A DNA stretch of 64,000 nucleotides from the NCBI RefSeq assembly GCF_917563885.1, contig NZ_CAKJTG010000005.1, forward strand, positions 124,001-188,000, read 5' to 3'. This document shows positions 47,328-57,902 of this stretch, one piece after another. The translations under genes and the position numbers were made by a program. The notes beneath the pieces are model-generated. The model was not told the origin of the DNA. It did no database searches and saw only the letters and a program-made list of their open reading frames with translations. The stretch is from Pseudoneobacillus rhizosphaerae (GTDB lineage Bacteria; Bacillota; Bacilli; Bacillales; Cytobacillaceae). Each line of letters opens with the position of its first letter. Positions within the stretch are counted from its first letter, which is position 1.

Positions 47328-48080
47328 TTATTTTCCACTCTCCTTGCTTGTAGAGTGTTCCACAATACATAAGGTAATATTGTCTTCGCCACCATATTGA
47401 TTCGCTAATTGAATAAACTCTTCTGCACGTACCTCTAACTCAGCATTATTGGATAAAATTTCTACCATTTCATTTTCACTGACTTTATTTGACAAACCGT
47501 CAGAACAAAGGAGTAAAAAATCTCCCTCTTCGAAAATAACTGTAATAATATCTATTTCAACGTTTTGTTCTGTCCCAAGTGCCCGTAAAATTACATTTTT
47601 TCTTGGATGATTTTCGGCATCTTCTTTTGAAATTTGGCCTGTACGAACTAGTTCATAAACTAAAGAATGATCTTCTGTTAATTGCTTGTAGCCTGATTCA
47701 TTCAAAAGGTAACATCTACTGTCACCAATATGAGCTAATGTTACAAATTGGTCTGTACATATGGCTGCGATAATGGTTGTTCCCATTCCTTCGCATTCCA
47801 AGTTTTCAATAGAATGGATAAACAATTTTTTGTTTACCTCATAAATGTTTAGCCTAAGCCATTCTTCTGCCTGACCGGCAGAAGTAATGTTATTTGATTC
47901 TGCCCAAGCTGATTGAAGAAAATCGATTGTCATTTTACTTGCTACATCCCCAGCACGGTGGCCACCCATACCGTCAGCAACTACTGCAAGGCGGTGGCCA
48001 TCACCATTTATAAAGATTCCCCCATCATCCTCGTTAAGGATTCGTACTCTTCCTGGATCCGTTTTAAAAATTGAGTTCAT
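47328..48080 (-). CDS. prpC: PP2C-family protein phosphatase PrpC (Stp)
   Basis: Removes phosphates placed by PrkC. Seen: NEDDGGIF (Glu17, Asp18/19), VVADGMGGHRAGDVAS (Asp36 metal ligand), LAHIGDSRCYLL, LLLCSDGLSNKV and QYGGEDNIT, all PP2C metal-site motifs. ATG 48080 (MNSIFKTDPG), four bases after the rlmN stop, with GAGGTGAAAGG upstream; 250 residues. Translationally linked to prkC. Confidence 0.96.
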   Translation of the reverse strand: MNSIFKTDPGRVRILNEDDGGIFINGDGHRLAVVADGMGGHRAGDVASKMTIDFLQSAWAESNNITSAGQAEEWLRLNIYEVNKKLFIHSIENLECEGMGTTIIAAICTDQFVTLAHIGDSRCYLLNESGYKQLTEDHSLVYELVRTGQISKEDAENHPRKNVILRALGTEQNVEIDIITVIFEEGDFLLLCSDGLSNKVSENEMVEILSNNAELEVRAEEFIQLANQYGGEDNITLCIVEHSTSKESGK

Positions 48081-48084
48081 CCTT

Positions 48085-49170
48085 TCACCTCGTCTCCTCT
48101 TGCCGCTCCTTTGCACGAAGTTGTCCACATGCTGCATCAATATCATGACCGTGCTCGCGTCTAATTGTTACATTTACACCATGATTTTTTAATATTTTTT
48201 CAAATTCAAAAATTTGATCTCTAGGTGTTCGTACATAATCCCGTTCCGGGACATAGTTAACTGGAATTAAATTCACATGGCATTTAATTCCCTTTAATAG
48301 CTTTGCTAACTCTTCTGCATGTTCAGCTTGATCGTTCACTCCACCAAAAAGGCCATATTCAAAGCTTACCCGACGTCCTGTTTTATTTATATAGTAACGG
48401 ACTGATTTCATTAGTTCCGGTAAGCTATACGCTCTGTTTATTGGCATTAAACGTGATCTAAGCTCCGTATTAGGAGCATGCAGTGAAATGGCAAAGTTAA
48501 TTTGCGTATTTTCATCAGCAAATTGATATATTTTTGGAACAATTCCACTCGTAGAAACGGTAATATGACGTGCTCCAATGTTTAGACCTTGTTCATGGTT
48601 AATCGTTTTTAGGAAGCCTAGCATATTGTCATAATTATCAAAGGGTTCCCCAATTCCCATTATAACAACGGAGCTAACTCTTTCATCCGTTTCATCAAGC
48701 GCTTGCTGACACTTCACCACTTGTGCGACAATTTCACCTGAATCTAAATGTCTTTTTAATCCTCCTAGAGTAGAGGCGCAAAATGTACAGCCAATCCGAC
48801 ATCCTACCTGTGTTGTAACACACACTGAATTTCCGTAGTCATGACGCATTAGTACTGTTTCAATTGAATAGCCATCGTGTAGCTCAAATAAAAATTTAAT
48901 GGTACCATCCTTTGAAGTTTGCTGAATAATGGTTTTTAGGGTAGTAATAGCGAAATTGTGTTCTAGCTTATCTCTTAAAGATTTAGGTAAATTAGACATA
49001 TCTTCAAAAAGGGATACTCTTTTTTTGTATAGCCAATCATATATTTGCTCAGCTCTAAATGCTTTTTCTTCATGATCTTTCAACCAATTCTTTAATTCTT
49101 CTAGTTGCAAAGAATAGATGGAAGGCTTTGCTTCTACTTTTGTTGTTTGATTCGTTGTTGTTTCCATCAT
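48085..49170 (-). CDS. rlmN: 23S rRNA (A2503-C2) methyltransferase RlmN
   Basis: Radical SAM enzyme methylating A2503 of 23S rRNA (and tRNA A37 in some bacteria). Seen: cluster-binding CRIGCTFC with C124, C128 and C131, [15 protein letters not shown], and the C-terminal AACGQL holding the catalytic cysteine. 361 residues. Two adjacent ATGs (49170, 49167); the first overlaps the rsmB stop, the second has better spacing from AAGGTG. Confidence 0.96.
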   Translation of the reverse strand: MMETTTNQTTKVEAKPSIYSLQLEELKNWLKDHEEKAFRAEQIYDWLYKKRVSLFEDMSNLPKSLRDKLEHNFAITTLKTIIQQTSKDGTIKFLFELHDGYSIETVLMRHDYGNSVCVTTQVGCRIGCTFCASTLGGLKRHLDSGEIVAQVVKCQQALDETDERVSSVVIMGIGEPFDNYDNMLGFLKTINHEQGLNIGARHITVSTSGIVPKIYQFADENTQINFAISLHAPNTELRSRLMPINRAYSLPELMKSVRYYINKTGRRVSFEYGLFGGVNDQAEHAEELAKLLKGIKCHVNLIPVNYVPERDYVRTPRDQIFEFEKILKNHGVNVTIRREHGHDIDAACGQLRAKERQEETR

Positions 49171-50522
49171 TGCACCTTCTTTCTTAATACCGCGATATAA
49201 AATCCATCAGAACCGAAATCTTGTGGAAAAACCTGTAGATCATAGCTTTGAATGAGCGGCTGTATTGCCTCAGGCATTCTTTCTTTCCATCCAAGATCTC
49301 CTTCAAATTCTGGGTTTGTTTCCAAAAATGTTCGGACTACTACTTCATTTTCCTCTTGATCGACTGTACAAGTACTATATACAAGAATACCATCTTTTTT
49401 TAACAATGGGGAAACAGCTTTTAATAAATCCAATTGAATAGTTTGCAGACGAGATAAGTCTTCTTCCTTTTTCGTGTATTTCATATCAGGTTTTCTTCTC
49501 ATTACACCTAGGCCAGAACATGGAGCATCTAAGAGAATGCGGTCAAATTGCTGATTTACAAAATGTTCAGCAACCTTTCTGCTATCAAGTGCCTGAGCTT
49601 CGATATTTTCTAAACGAAGTCTGTCTGCGTTTTCTTTAATCAACTTCACTTTATGCTCATGTAAATCAAGGGAATATACCATTCCTGTTCCTTTTAACTT
49701 TTCGGCAATATGGGTTGATTTTCCACCAGGTGCTGCACATGCATCTAGAATTTTTTCGTTCTGAGTTACTCCAAGTGCATAGGCTACTAACATAGAACTT
49801 TCGTCTTGAATCGTTAAAAATCCTTCTTTATACGTATTGGAAGCGGCAATATTTCCTTGTAAACAATGAATCGACTCAGGAATTATAGCACTAGGTTCTA
49901 CAGAATAACCTTCTTCACGTAATCGGCTTAAGGCTTCATCTCTAGTAATTAAAGATTGATTTACCCTAGCTGTTTGCGTTGGCGCGAGTAAATTTAATTC
50001 ACACATTTCTTTTGTTTTATCTAACCCAAACTGTTTTGACCATCTTTCCACGAGCCAATAGGGGTGGCTCGTTTCGACCGATACTCGTTCTATCGGGTCT
50101 TGAATATTAGAAACGGATGGTAGCCCTTCTCTTTGGATATTGCGAAGTACTCCATTTACGAATCCAGCTACCCCTTTATGACCTCGTTTTTTAGCTATTT
50201 CGACCGCTTCATTGATAGCAGCATGGTCAGGGATTTTGTCCAAAAACTCCATTTGATAAAGTGTAAGCCTTAATAAATACGGAACCCATTTCTCCAATTT
50301 TTTACTTTTTTGCAAAAAAGGATTTAAGTAAAAATCAAGTGTCATCTTTCTTTGCAACGTACCGTAAACCAACTCTGTCAATAATCCAACATCTTTTTTA
50401 GGTACCTTATTTTTTTCAATCGCATGGTGAAGAATTAAATTGCTATAAGACTGATTCTTTTCTATTGTCTCCAATAATTCTAAAGCTGTTTCTCGCACAT
50501 TTTTCATTGTTTTTGTCTTCAT
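49167..50522 (-). CDS. rsmB: 16S rRNA (C967-m5) methyltransferase RsmB (Sun)
   Basis: Makes m5C967 in 16S rRNA. Seen: NusB-like N-terminal helical domain (about 1-140), then SAM-binding [33 protein letters not shown] and the catalytic Cys in [14 protein letters not shown]. 451 residues. ATG overlaps the fmt stop as ATGA. Confidence 0.95.
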   Translation of the reverse strand: MKTKTMKNVRETALELLETIEKNQSYSNLILHHAIEKNKVPKKDVGLLTELVYGTLQRKMTLDFYLNPFLQKSKKLEKWVPYLLRLTLYQMEFLDKIPDHAAINEAVEIAKKRGHKGVAGFVNGVLRNIQREGLPSVSNIQDPIERVSVETSHPYWLVERWSKQFGLDKTKEMCELNLLAPTQTARVNQSLITRDEALSRLREEGYSVEPSAIIPESIHCLQGNIAASNTYKEGFLTIQDESSMLVAYALGVTQNEKILDACAAPGGKSTHIAEKLKGTGMVYSLDLHEHKVKLIKENADRLRLENIEAQALDSRKVAEHFVNQQFDRILLDAPCSGLGVMRRKPDMKYTKKEEDLSRLQTIQLDLLKAVSPLLKKDGILVYSTCTVDQEENEVVVRTFLETNPEFEGDLGWKERMPEAIQPLIQSYDLQVFPQDFGSDGFYIAVLRKKVQ

Positions 50523-51466
50523 AATGTTTGTCCTAACTTTTTGTCAAGAAGTTGATTGTTTGTTCCTCTTAAAAACTGTTCACCTGACATTTTCTTTTTC
50601 CCAGAGGGTTGTAGCTCTGTTATTTTTATTGCAATCTGATTTCCAGTATGGACCACTAAACCGTCATCTTCTAAACTAATAATCGTTCCAGGCTCTGCGT
50701 TAATTTCTGTAGGGAATTTCTCTCCCCACCAAACTTTAATCACAACTCCATCCAATTCGGTATAAGCTACAGGCCAAGGGTTTAACCCTCGAATTTGATT
50801 GTAAATTTCCTCACCTGTTTTAGTCCAATCAATTTTTTCCTGTTCACGTTTAATATTTGGAGCAAAAGTTGCCTCAGATTCATTTTGAGGCGTAGATGTT
50901 ATCTGTCCGTTTAATAGTTTAGGTAATGTCTCAGATAATAGGTTTGCACCCGCATCACTCAGTTTTTCATGTAATGTTCCGACTGTATCCCGTTCTTCAA
51001 TTGGAATACTTACACTAGTAATAATATCTCCTGCGTCTAATTTTTCAGCCATATACATAATAGTGATACCTGTCTCTTTTTTTCCTTGAATAAGAGAATA
51101 ATGAATTGGTGCTCCCCCTCTTAACTCTGGTAATAAAGAGGCATGTACATTTATACAGCCATATTTGGGTGCATCAAGAAGTTCTCTAGGAAGAATTTGA
51201 CCGAATGCAGCTGTTACAATTAAATCAGCGCCTAATTCAAGGATTGGTGCCAAATCCTCCTGACGCCGTATTTTTTCTGGCTGAAAGACAGGAATTCCAT
51301 TGTTTGAGGCTTCTATCTTTACCGGGGGGGCTGTTAGAACTTTTTTTCTACCAACTGGACGGTCCGGTTGTGTCACTACAGCAATCACTTCATAACCATC
51401 TGAAATAATTCTTTTCAATACTGGTACCGAAAAATCGGGTGTACCCATAAAAATAATTTTTGTCAT
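50519..51466 (-). CDS. fmt: Methionyl-tRNA formyltransferase
   Basis: Formylates initiator Met-tRNA. Seen: [36 protein letters not shown] (catalytic Asn/His/Asp region), [16 protein letters not shown], and a C-terminal OB-fold domain. 315 residues. Start ATG overlaps the def stop by one base (TAATG). Confidence 0.97.
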   Translation of the reverse strand: MTKIIFMGTPDFSVPVLKRIISDGYEVIAVVTQPDRPVGRKKVLTAPPVKIEASNNGIPVFQPEKIRRQEDLAPILELGADLIVTAAFGQILPRELLDAPKYGCINVHASLLPELRGGAPIHYSLIQGKKETGITIMYMAEKLDAGDIITSVSIPIEERDTVGTLHEKLSDAGANLLSETLPKLLNGQITSTPQNESEATFAPNIKREQEKIDWTKTGEEIYNQIRGLNPWPVAYTELDGVVIKVWWGEKFPTEINAEPGTIISLEDDGLVVHTGNQIAIKITELQPSGKKKMSGEQFLRGTNNQLLDKKLGQTL

Positions 51467-51948
51467 TATTCTACAACCCCCTCTAATTCTTCATCTGTTA
51501 AATATCTTGTTACTTTCGTAGTAAATAAAATGCCATTAAGATGGTCTATTTCATGTACGATTGCTCTTGCTAGAAACTCTTCAGCCTCTAACGTATAAAA
51601 TTTACCTTTTCTATCCTGAGCTCGTACCTTTACCCAATTTGGTCTCGTCACTTCACCATAAAGATTGGGAAAGCTTAAGCAACCTTCTGGTCCTGTCTGT
51701 TCCCCAGAAAATTCTAGTATTTCAGGATTTATCAGCTCTATTGTTCCAATTTCGTCACCAATATCCACTATAGCAATTTGTTGGTCAAGTCCAATTTGTG
51801 GAGCTGCAAGACCTACACCATCAAATTCAATCATCGTATCATACATATCATTTAATAATTTCGCGAGTTTTTTATCAAACACCCTTACCTGTTGACATTG
51901 AGTTTCAAGTATATCGGCAGGGTACATTACAAGTTTACGAATAGCCAA
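51466..51948 (-). CDS. def: Peptide deformylase
   Basis: Metal-dependent removal of N-formyl from nascent proteins. Seen: GVGLAAPQ (44-51), EGCLS with Cys90, HEIDH with His132, Glu133, His136. 160 residues, type 1 (short) deformylase. ATG after GGAGGAAATAAATTGGC. Between priA and fmt. Confidence 0.97.
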   Translation of the reverse strand: MAIRKLVMYPADILETQCQQVRVFDKKLAKLLNDMYDTMIEFDGVGLAAPQIGLDQQIAIVDIGDEIGTIELINPEILEFSGEQTGPEGCLSFPNLYGEVTRPNWVKVRAQDRKGKFYTLEAEEFLARAIVHEIDHLNGILFTTKVTRYLTDEELEGVVE

Positions 51949-52012
51949 TTTATTTCCTCCAAAAAAATCTAGTTGCTCTTATTTTTCACAAAAATCCGTT
52001 TATTCATAACCA

Positions 52013-54427
52013 TTACATTAATATATATGGATTTAAGTCCACTGTTATTTGCAATCCTGATGAAGCCATTTCTTGTTGATACTGATCTAAAATAATTTTC
52101 AATGCATTGGAAAGTTCTGGTTCTTTCTTGTATTTTATCAAACATTGATATCGATATCTATTATTGATCTTGGGAATCGGTGAAGCTACAGGACCTAGAA
52201 CAATAGCATTGTTTGAAAGCTTTGAGCGAAGGTACTTTGTTATTTTTTCTGTAATCGTTACAACCTTCATTAATTCTTCGTGTGTAATGGTAATTAAAGA
52301 TAAATAATAAAACGGGGGGTATCTATGTGTTTTTCTTACCATCATTTCATATTGATAGAATTGATCATAATCTTGGCTACCCGCTAACTCCACACTATAA
52401 TGCTCTGGAGAATACGTTTGTATAATAACTTCACCAGGTAATTCATGCCTACCCGCACGACCACTTACTTGAGTTAAAAGCTGAAACGTTTTTTCAGAAG
52501 AACGAAAATCCGGGAGATGCAGCATGGTGTCAGCAGTTAACACCCCAACTAATGTAATATTGGGAAAATCAAGTCCTTTTGCAATCATTTGTGTTCCAAG
52601 TAGGATATCTGCTTTTCCTTTTTGAAAGGCATCTAGCAATTTTTCATGTGAACCTTTCCGGCTTGTTGTATCTACGTCCATTCTGATCACTCTTGCTTCT
52701 GGTAAAACCTTTCCTAACTCTTCTTCCACCTTTTGTGTTCCCGTGCCAAAATAGCGTATATGCTCACTTTTACATTCGGGGCATTGCTTTGGTACATATT
52801 CTTCATGTCCACAATAGTGGCACTTCATTTTCTGTTGGCTTTGGTGATAAGTTAAGGAGATTTCACAATGCGGGCAATTAACAACATAACCACAATCACG
52901 GCACATGATGAATGAAGAATGACCACGTTTATTTAAAAATAAAACAATTTGTTGTTTTTTTTCTAACCGATCTTTTATTTTTTCAAATAGTACGCTTGAA
53001 AACATTGAACGGTTACCGCTCCTTAGTTCATCACGCATATCAATAATTTCTACAGCCGGTAGTGATTGATTATTCATTCTATTTGGGAGCGAAAGTAATT
53101 GGTACACCTTTTTATTAGCTCTTGCAAACGACTCAAGCGAAGGGGTCGCACTTCCTAAAACAACTGGACATTGAAAATGTTCTGCTCTTTGTATAGCCAC
53201 ATCTCGGGCATGATATCTTGGGTTTTCCTCCTGCTTGTAGCTCGTTTCGTGCTCCTCATCAATAATAATGATGCCGATATTTTCAAACGGCGCAAAAACG
53301 GCCGACCTTGCACCAACAACGACGGAAACTTCTTTCCTTTGGATTTTTCGCCATTCATCATATTTTTCACCAGCAGATAAGCCACTATGTAGGACGGCTA
53401 CTTTATCTCCAAAGCGCCCTTTAAACCGATGAACCATCTGGGGAGTTAATGAAATTTCAGGAACTAACACGATTGCTTCCTTACCTTTTTCTAAAACAGT
53501 TTGAATCGACTGTAAATAAACCTCCGTTTTTCCACTTCCAGTCACACCGTATAGCAAAAACACATGATGTTCATCCATTAATATGGATTGCTGAATTGGA
53601 TGTATGACCTTTTGTTGACCTTCAGTTAAAGGTAATGGATAAGTCTGTTTAAATTGTCTATCTTGATAAGGGTCGCGATAAACCTCTAATTCTTTCTCCA
53701 TTAGAATTTTTTTTTCTACTAATGCGGAAACTGTTTGTGATGAAATTTTTAATTCAGACAAAAGGGTTCTTAACTCAATCGGCTTATGTCGATGAATAAA
53801 AAAATCAATAACATCTTTTTGCTTACCTGCTCGAGTATTGATTTTTTCTTTTTCAATTATTAGTTCTTCAATCGATAATTCAGGAATGATATGTTTTAAT
53901 TTTTTCTTCCTAACTCTTTCTTTGACCTCATAGATTACGTCAATCAGCTTATTTGCAGCTTCTCTTTGGATCTCAGATAAAATTCCATGATTTATCGCTT
54001 CATCCCATTTCAGTTCGCGGCTATCTATAAAAAACGGTTGAAGAATCAAAGATAACTGTAGTGGATCTACATTTTCTGCTAGTATCAACTTTTTTTCATA
54101 TTTCGCCTTTAATGCAGCGGGGAGCATCGCTTGAAAACCTGAGATTTTATAACACAGTGTTTTTTCCGCAAGCCAATCTCCTAATTCGAGAAGCTCTTTT
54201 GTTAATACAGGGTAAAGATCCATCGGTTCTGATATTTCTTTAAGCTTGGAGAAATCAGATTCATCCTTTAAATCAACTACAAAGCCTTGGATTTTTCTGG
54301 GACCAAAGGGGACTATTATTCTCATACCAGGTAATATACTTCCGATGTATTCATCTGGGATTAAATAGTCGAAACTTTTGTCGGTTTGGCGAGCTGGGAC
54401 ATCAACAATCACGCTTGCGATGTTCAT
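52013..54427 (-). CDS. priA: Primosomal protein N' (replication restart helicase PriA)
   Basis: Reloads the replisome at collapsed forks. Seen: N-terminal 3'-DNA-binding domain, Walker A GVTGSGKT (294-301), DEEHETSYKQ, an eight-cysteine zinc region (CRDCGYVVNCPHC ... CHYCG ... CPEC), TQMIAKGLDFPN and QVSGRAGRHELPG. 804 residues, full length. ATG overlaps the coaBC stop by four bases. Confidence 0.97.
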   Translation of the reverse strand: MNIASVIVDVPARQTDKSFDYLIPDEYIGSILPGMRIIVPFGPRKIQGFVVDLKDESDFSKLKEISEPMDLYPVLTKELLELGDWLAEKTLCYKISGFQAMLPAALKAKYEKKLILAENVDPLQLSLILQPFFIDSRELKWDEAINHGILSEIQREAANKLIDVIYEVKERVRKKKLKHIIPELSIEELIIEKEKINTRAGKQKDVIDFFIHRHKPIELRTLLSELKISSQTVSALVEKKILMEKELEVYRDPYQDRQFKQTYPLPLTEGQQKVIHPIQQSILMDEHHVFLLYGVTGSGKTEVYLQSIQTVLEKGKEAIVLVPEISLTPQMVHRFKGRFGDKVAVLHSGLSAGEKYDEWRKIQRKEVSVVVGARSAVFAPFENIGIIIIDEEHETSYKQEENPRYHARDVAIQRAEHFQCPVVLGSATPSLESFARANKKVYQLLSLPNRMNNQSLPAVEIIDMRDELRSGNRSMFSSVLFEKIKDRLEKKQQIVLFLNKRGHSSFIMCRDCGYVVNCPHCEISLTYHQSQQKMKCHYCGHEEYVPKQCPECKSEHIRYFGTGTQKVEEELGKVLPEARVIRMDVDTTSRKGSHEKLLDAFQKGKADILLGTQMIAKGLDFPNITLVGVLTADTMLHLPDFRSSEKTFQLLTQVSGRAGRHELPGEVIIQTYSPEHYSVELAGSQDYDQFYQYEMMVRKTHRYPPFYYLSLITITHEELMKVVTITEKITKYLRSKLSNNAIVLGPVASPIPKINNRYRYQCLIKYKKEPELSNALKIILDQYQQEMASSGLQITVDLNPYILM

Positions 54428-55635
54428 TTGATATCTTCCTTAATCATTTTTGCTACTTCACTTAAAATTTTTCGAGCAACCTCTTTTTTTGACAATAATG
54501 GTAAGGCGATTGGGTCAGCATCTCTTTTGAACATCGTAACGATATTAGTCTCTGTTCCGAATCCAGCCCCTTCGGATAATACATTATTGGCGATAATCAT
54601 ATCAGCATTCTTCTTAATTAATTTTGATTTGGCATAATCCTCTACATTGTTTGTTTCTGCAGCAAAACCTACTAATAATTGGTTTTCTTTTCTTTTCCCT
54701 AATTCTAGTAGAATATCTTGTGTTCTCTCTAATTCAAGAAATTGATCACCAGTCTGTTTTTTGACCTTTTGGTCTGATGGAGATTTCGGACGATAATCAG
54801 CAACTGCAGCAGTCTTAATCACGATTTCCACATCATCGAAACGTTTGATGACCTCATCATACATGTTTTCAGCGCTCTCCACTGGAACGAAATAAACTCC
54901 TCTAGGGGGCTTGAGATTTACAGGGCCTGATATTAAATACACCTCAGCACCCAGATTGACTGCCTCTTCTGCAATGGCATATCCCATTTTCCCACTAGAA
55001 TGGTTTGTAATGTATCTCACTGGGTCAATTTTTTCACGCGTTGGACCAGCTGTTACAATCATTTTTTTTCCTTTTAAATCTTTCTTTTCCATTTCACCAA
55101 AAAACCGGGAGAGTACCTCTACTATTTTTTCAGGCTCCTCTAATCTACCTTTTCCAACATAGCCACAAGCCAGAAAGCCTTCATTTGGCTCTATAAAAGA
55201 ATATCCCATTTCATACAGGGTGTTGATATTTTTTTGCACAGCAGGATGGACATACATGTGAACATTCATTGCAGGAGCAATCCAAACTGGTGCTGTCGTC
55301 GCTAATAAGGTAGTTGTAATCATATCATCTGCGATTCCATTAGCAAGTTTACCAATAGTATTTGCCGTTGCAGGAGCAACGATAGCGATGTCAGCCCAAT
55401 CGGCTAAATCTATATGAGCAATAACTTTAGGGTTTTGTTCTTCAAATGTATCTGTATAAACAAAGTTTCGTGAGAGGGCTTGAAAGCTTAATGGTGTGAC
55501 AAATTTTAAAGCAGAACTACTTAGTATAACTTTAACTTCAGCACCAGCTTGTATTAATTTACTCGTTAAGGCAACTGCTTTATAAACAGCAATTCCACCT
55601 GTGACACATAATAAAATTTTTTTATTATTTAACAT
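54424..55635 (-). CDS. coaBC: Bifunctional phosphopantothenoylcysteine decarboxylase/synthase CoaBC
   Basis: Two steps of coenzyme A synthesis. The N-terminal flavoprotein decarboxylase (about 1-185) has LLCVTGGIAVYKA, His74, ANTIGKLANGIADD, APAMN and a Cys in FLACGYVGKGR. The C-terminal synthase has VTAGPTREKIDPVRYITN and AAVADYRP. ATG 55635 (MLNNKKILLCVTGG) after GGGGGTTTATC; 403 residues, the longer frame rejected. First gene of the operon reaching to rpe. Confidence 0.96.
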   Translation of the reverse strand: MLNNKKILLCVTGGIAVYKAVALTSKLIQAGAEVKVILSSSALKFVTPLSFQALSRNFVYTDTFEEQNPKVIAHIDLADWADIAIVAPATANTIGKLANGIADDMITTTLLATTAPVWIAPAMNVHMYVHPAVQKNINTLYEMGYSFIEPNEGFLACGYVGKGRLEEPEKIVEVLSRFFGEMEKKDLKGKKMIVTAGPTREKIDPVRYITNHSSGKMGYAIAEEAVNLGAEVYLISGPVNLKPPRGVYFVPVESAENMYDEVIKRFDDVEIVIKTAAVADYRPKSPSDQKVKKQTGDQFLELERTQDILLELGKRKENQLLVGFAAETNNVEDYAKSKLIKKNADMIIANNVLSEGAGFGTETNIVTMFKRDADPIALPLLSKKEVARKILSEVAKMIKEDIK

Positions 55636-55699
55636 GATAAACCCCCGGAATTCATCTCTCTTTAGAAATCTAGAAGACAGGTATTTTTTCATCATTACC

Positions 55700-55728
55700 A
55701 CTATAATACAATTTAACTAATAGAACAA
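55700..55728 (-). promoter_or_regulatory. Candidate promoter of the coaBC operon
   Basis: Minus strand TTGTTC (55723-55728) and TATAGT (55700-55705), 17 apart. The -35 box lies in the T tail of the rpoZ terminator. Confidence 0.55.
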
Positions 55729-55762
55729 AAATAACAACCTAACGGATATAGGTTGTTATTTT
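55718..55762 (-). terminator. Terminator after rpoZ
   Basis: Minus strand AAAATAACAACCTA, loop of seven bases, TAGGTTGTTATTTT (perfect 14-base stem), then TGTTCT. Confidence 0.8.
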
Positions 55763-55778
55763 AATAAATATATCGAAT

Positions 55779-55994
55779 TTATTCTTTAAAGTTTTCTAGA
55801 TTTTTCTTAATCATGATTAATTCATCTGCATGAATTTCCTCTAAAGCTTTACCCACATATTTATGTGAAACATATTTTAACAACTTAGGGTTACCATCCA
55901 CTTGCATTTTTCTTGCCCGTCTTGAAGCAACTGTAACTAGGGAATATTTAGAGTCAATTTTCGTTAATAAAGAGTCAATCGATGGATAAAGCAT
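55779..55994 (-). CDS. rpoZ: RNA polymerase omega subunit
   Basis: Small subunit that stabilises beta-prime. Seen: [28 protein letters not shown] and [14 protein letters not shown]; 71 residues. ATG after ACTGGAGGTTGAATAATT, two bases after the gmk stop. Ends the remA-gmk-rpoZ unit. Confidence 0.96.
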   Translation of the reverse strand: MLYPSIDSLLTKIDSKYSLVTVASRRARKMQVDGNPKLLKYVSHKYVGKALEEIHADELIMIKKNLENFKE

Positions 55995-55996
55995 AA

Positions 55997-56620
<624 letters not shown>

Positions 56621-56884
56621 CTACCCTTCATCGATAATATCATCGCGATCATTGAGTCTTGCTGCAACCGTTTCAGGCTGGACAGCAGATAGGATAACAT
56701 GGTCACTATCCATAACGATGACAGCACGCGTTCTTCTACCATAAGTGGCATCAATAAGAGATCCACGATCACGGGCATCTTGAATAATCCGTTTTATTGG
56801 AGCTGATTCAGGACTTACTATCGCGATAATCCGATTTGCAGAAACTATATTTCCGAAGCCAATATTTATTAATTTAATTGACAT
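56621..56884 (-). CDS. remA: Extracellular matrix regulator RemA (YlzA)
   Basis: DNA-binding activator of biofilm matrix and osmoprotection genes in B. subtilis. 87 residues: [58 protein letters not shown]. Highly conserved across Bacillales. ATG after GGGGGAGCATC. Upstream of gmk, the usual position. Confidence 0.95.
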   Translation of the reverse strand: MSIKLINIGFGNIVSANRIIAIVSPESAPIKRIIQDARDRGSLIDATYGRRTRAVIVMDSDHVILSAVQPETVAARLNDRDDIIDEG

Positions 56885-56943
56885 GATGCTCCCCCAGTCA
56901 TCAGTAATATATTTTCACCGCTTTATGTCTATTCTAAACGGTT

Positions 56944-57816
56944 CTATTCAATATTTTGTACTTGTTCCTTTACCTTTTCAAGCAGACTTTTCATTTCGAC
57001 CACTTCTTTTGCAATTTTTGAATCGTTTGCTTTAGACCCAATCGTGTTAACTTCCCTGTTCATTTCTTGTAATAAGAAGTCCAATTTTCTACCTATAGGT
57101 TCTGATTCAGTTAAAGTTTCTTCAAATTGACGAATATGGCTATGTAATCTCGTTAATTCTTCATTAATATCTGCTTTATCGGCAAAAATGGCCACTTCCG
57201 TTATAAATCTTTGTTCATCAAGTGCCCCAGATAGGTAATCGTTTAATCTCTTTGCTAGTCGTTCTTTATATTGTTTCACAACCTGTGGTGCATATTGCTT
57301 TACCTCGTTTATCGTACCATCCAAGATTAAAAGTTGTTTTCGAATATCCGTTTCAAGTTCTTTGCCTTCAGCAACTCTCATGGCCATTAATTGATTAGCA
57401 GCCTCTTCGACAGTTATGTTTACAAGCTTTTCTAACTCCTCATTGCCCAAATCCACTTCCTCTACTTGCAACCACTCTTCACGTTGTAGTAAATCATGAA
57501 TTGAAACATGTTCTTGAAGCTTGTATTTTTCTTTTATTTTTAATATGTATTGATAATATTCTTCTAGAAGTAACCAATCAATGTTAACTTTCCGGTGTAC
57601 AGCACTATTTCCACCTAATGTAACAAAAACTTCAACTCTACCCCTATGAATAGTATTTAATTGTTTTTTAATTTTATCTTCAATTTTTAAGAGTTGTCTT
57701 GGCATTCGGATATGGTATTCACAAAATCGGTGGTTTACGGTTTTAATTTCTACCGTAAGCAATAAATCATTAGATTCTCTTTGACTACGTCCGAAGCCTG
57801 TCATACTCTTGACCAT
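56944..57816 (-). CDS. yloC: YicC/YloC family endoribonuclease
   Basis: Family shown in E. coli and B. subtilis to be an endoribonuclease affecting mRNA decay. Seen: VKSMTGFGRSQRES, VEIKTVNHRFCEYHIRMP at the N-terminus and the C-terminal domain ending GRKLDFLLQEMNREVNTIGSKAND. ATG 57816 gives 290 residues, matching the family; the frame extends 55 codons further upstream through the promoter and hairpin, which is not coding. Ribosome binding site weak (GGATG). Confidence 0.93.
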   Translation of the reverse strand: MVKSMTGFGRSQRESNDLLLTVEIKTVNHRFCEYHIRMPRQLLKIEDKIKKQLNTIHRGRVEVFVTLGGNSAVHRKVNIDWLLLEEYYQYILKIKEKYKLQEHVSIHDLLQREEWLQVEEVDLGNEELEKLVNITVEEAANQLMAMRVAEGKELETDIRKQLLILDGTINEVKQYAPQVVKQYKERLAKRLNDYLSGALDEQRFITEVAIFADKADINEELTRLHSHIRQFEETLTESEPIGRKLDFLLQEMNREVNTIGSKANDSKIAKEVVEMKSLLEKVKEQVQNIE

Positions 57817-57854
57817 TGAAACACACATCCAATCTGAAAATAAAGTAAACAAAC

Positions 57855-57887
57855 AAAAGGTAATAGAGTAATACTCTACTACCTTTT
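57855..57887 (-). terminator. Hairpin between the Ca2+ ATPase and yloC
   Basis: Arms 57855-57869 and 57873-57887 pair over 15 positions (one G-T) around a three-base loop. On the minus strand TTTTGTTTGTTT follows. Likely the terminator of the ATPase gene, possibly also the 5' end of the yloC transcript. Confidence 0.65.
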
Positions 57888-57889
57888 GG

Positions 57890-57898
57890 ATTATAACA
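57890..57898 (-). promoter_or_regulatory. Extended -10 promoter of yloC-remA-gmk-rpoZ
   Basis: Minus strand TGTTATAAT: perfect TATAAT (57890-57895) with TGT before it, no good -35. It lies just after the ATPase stop codon. Confidence 0.5.
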
Positions 57899-57902
57899 CA
57901 AT

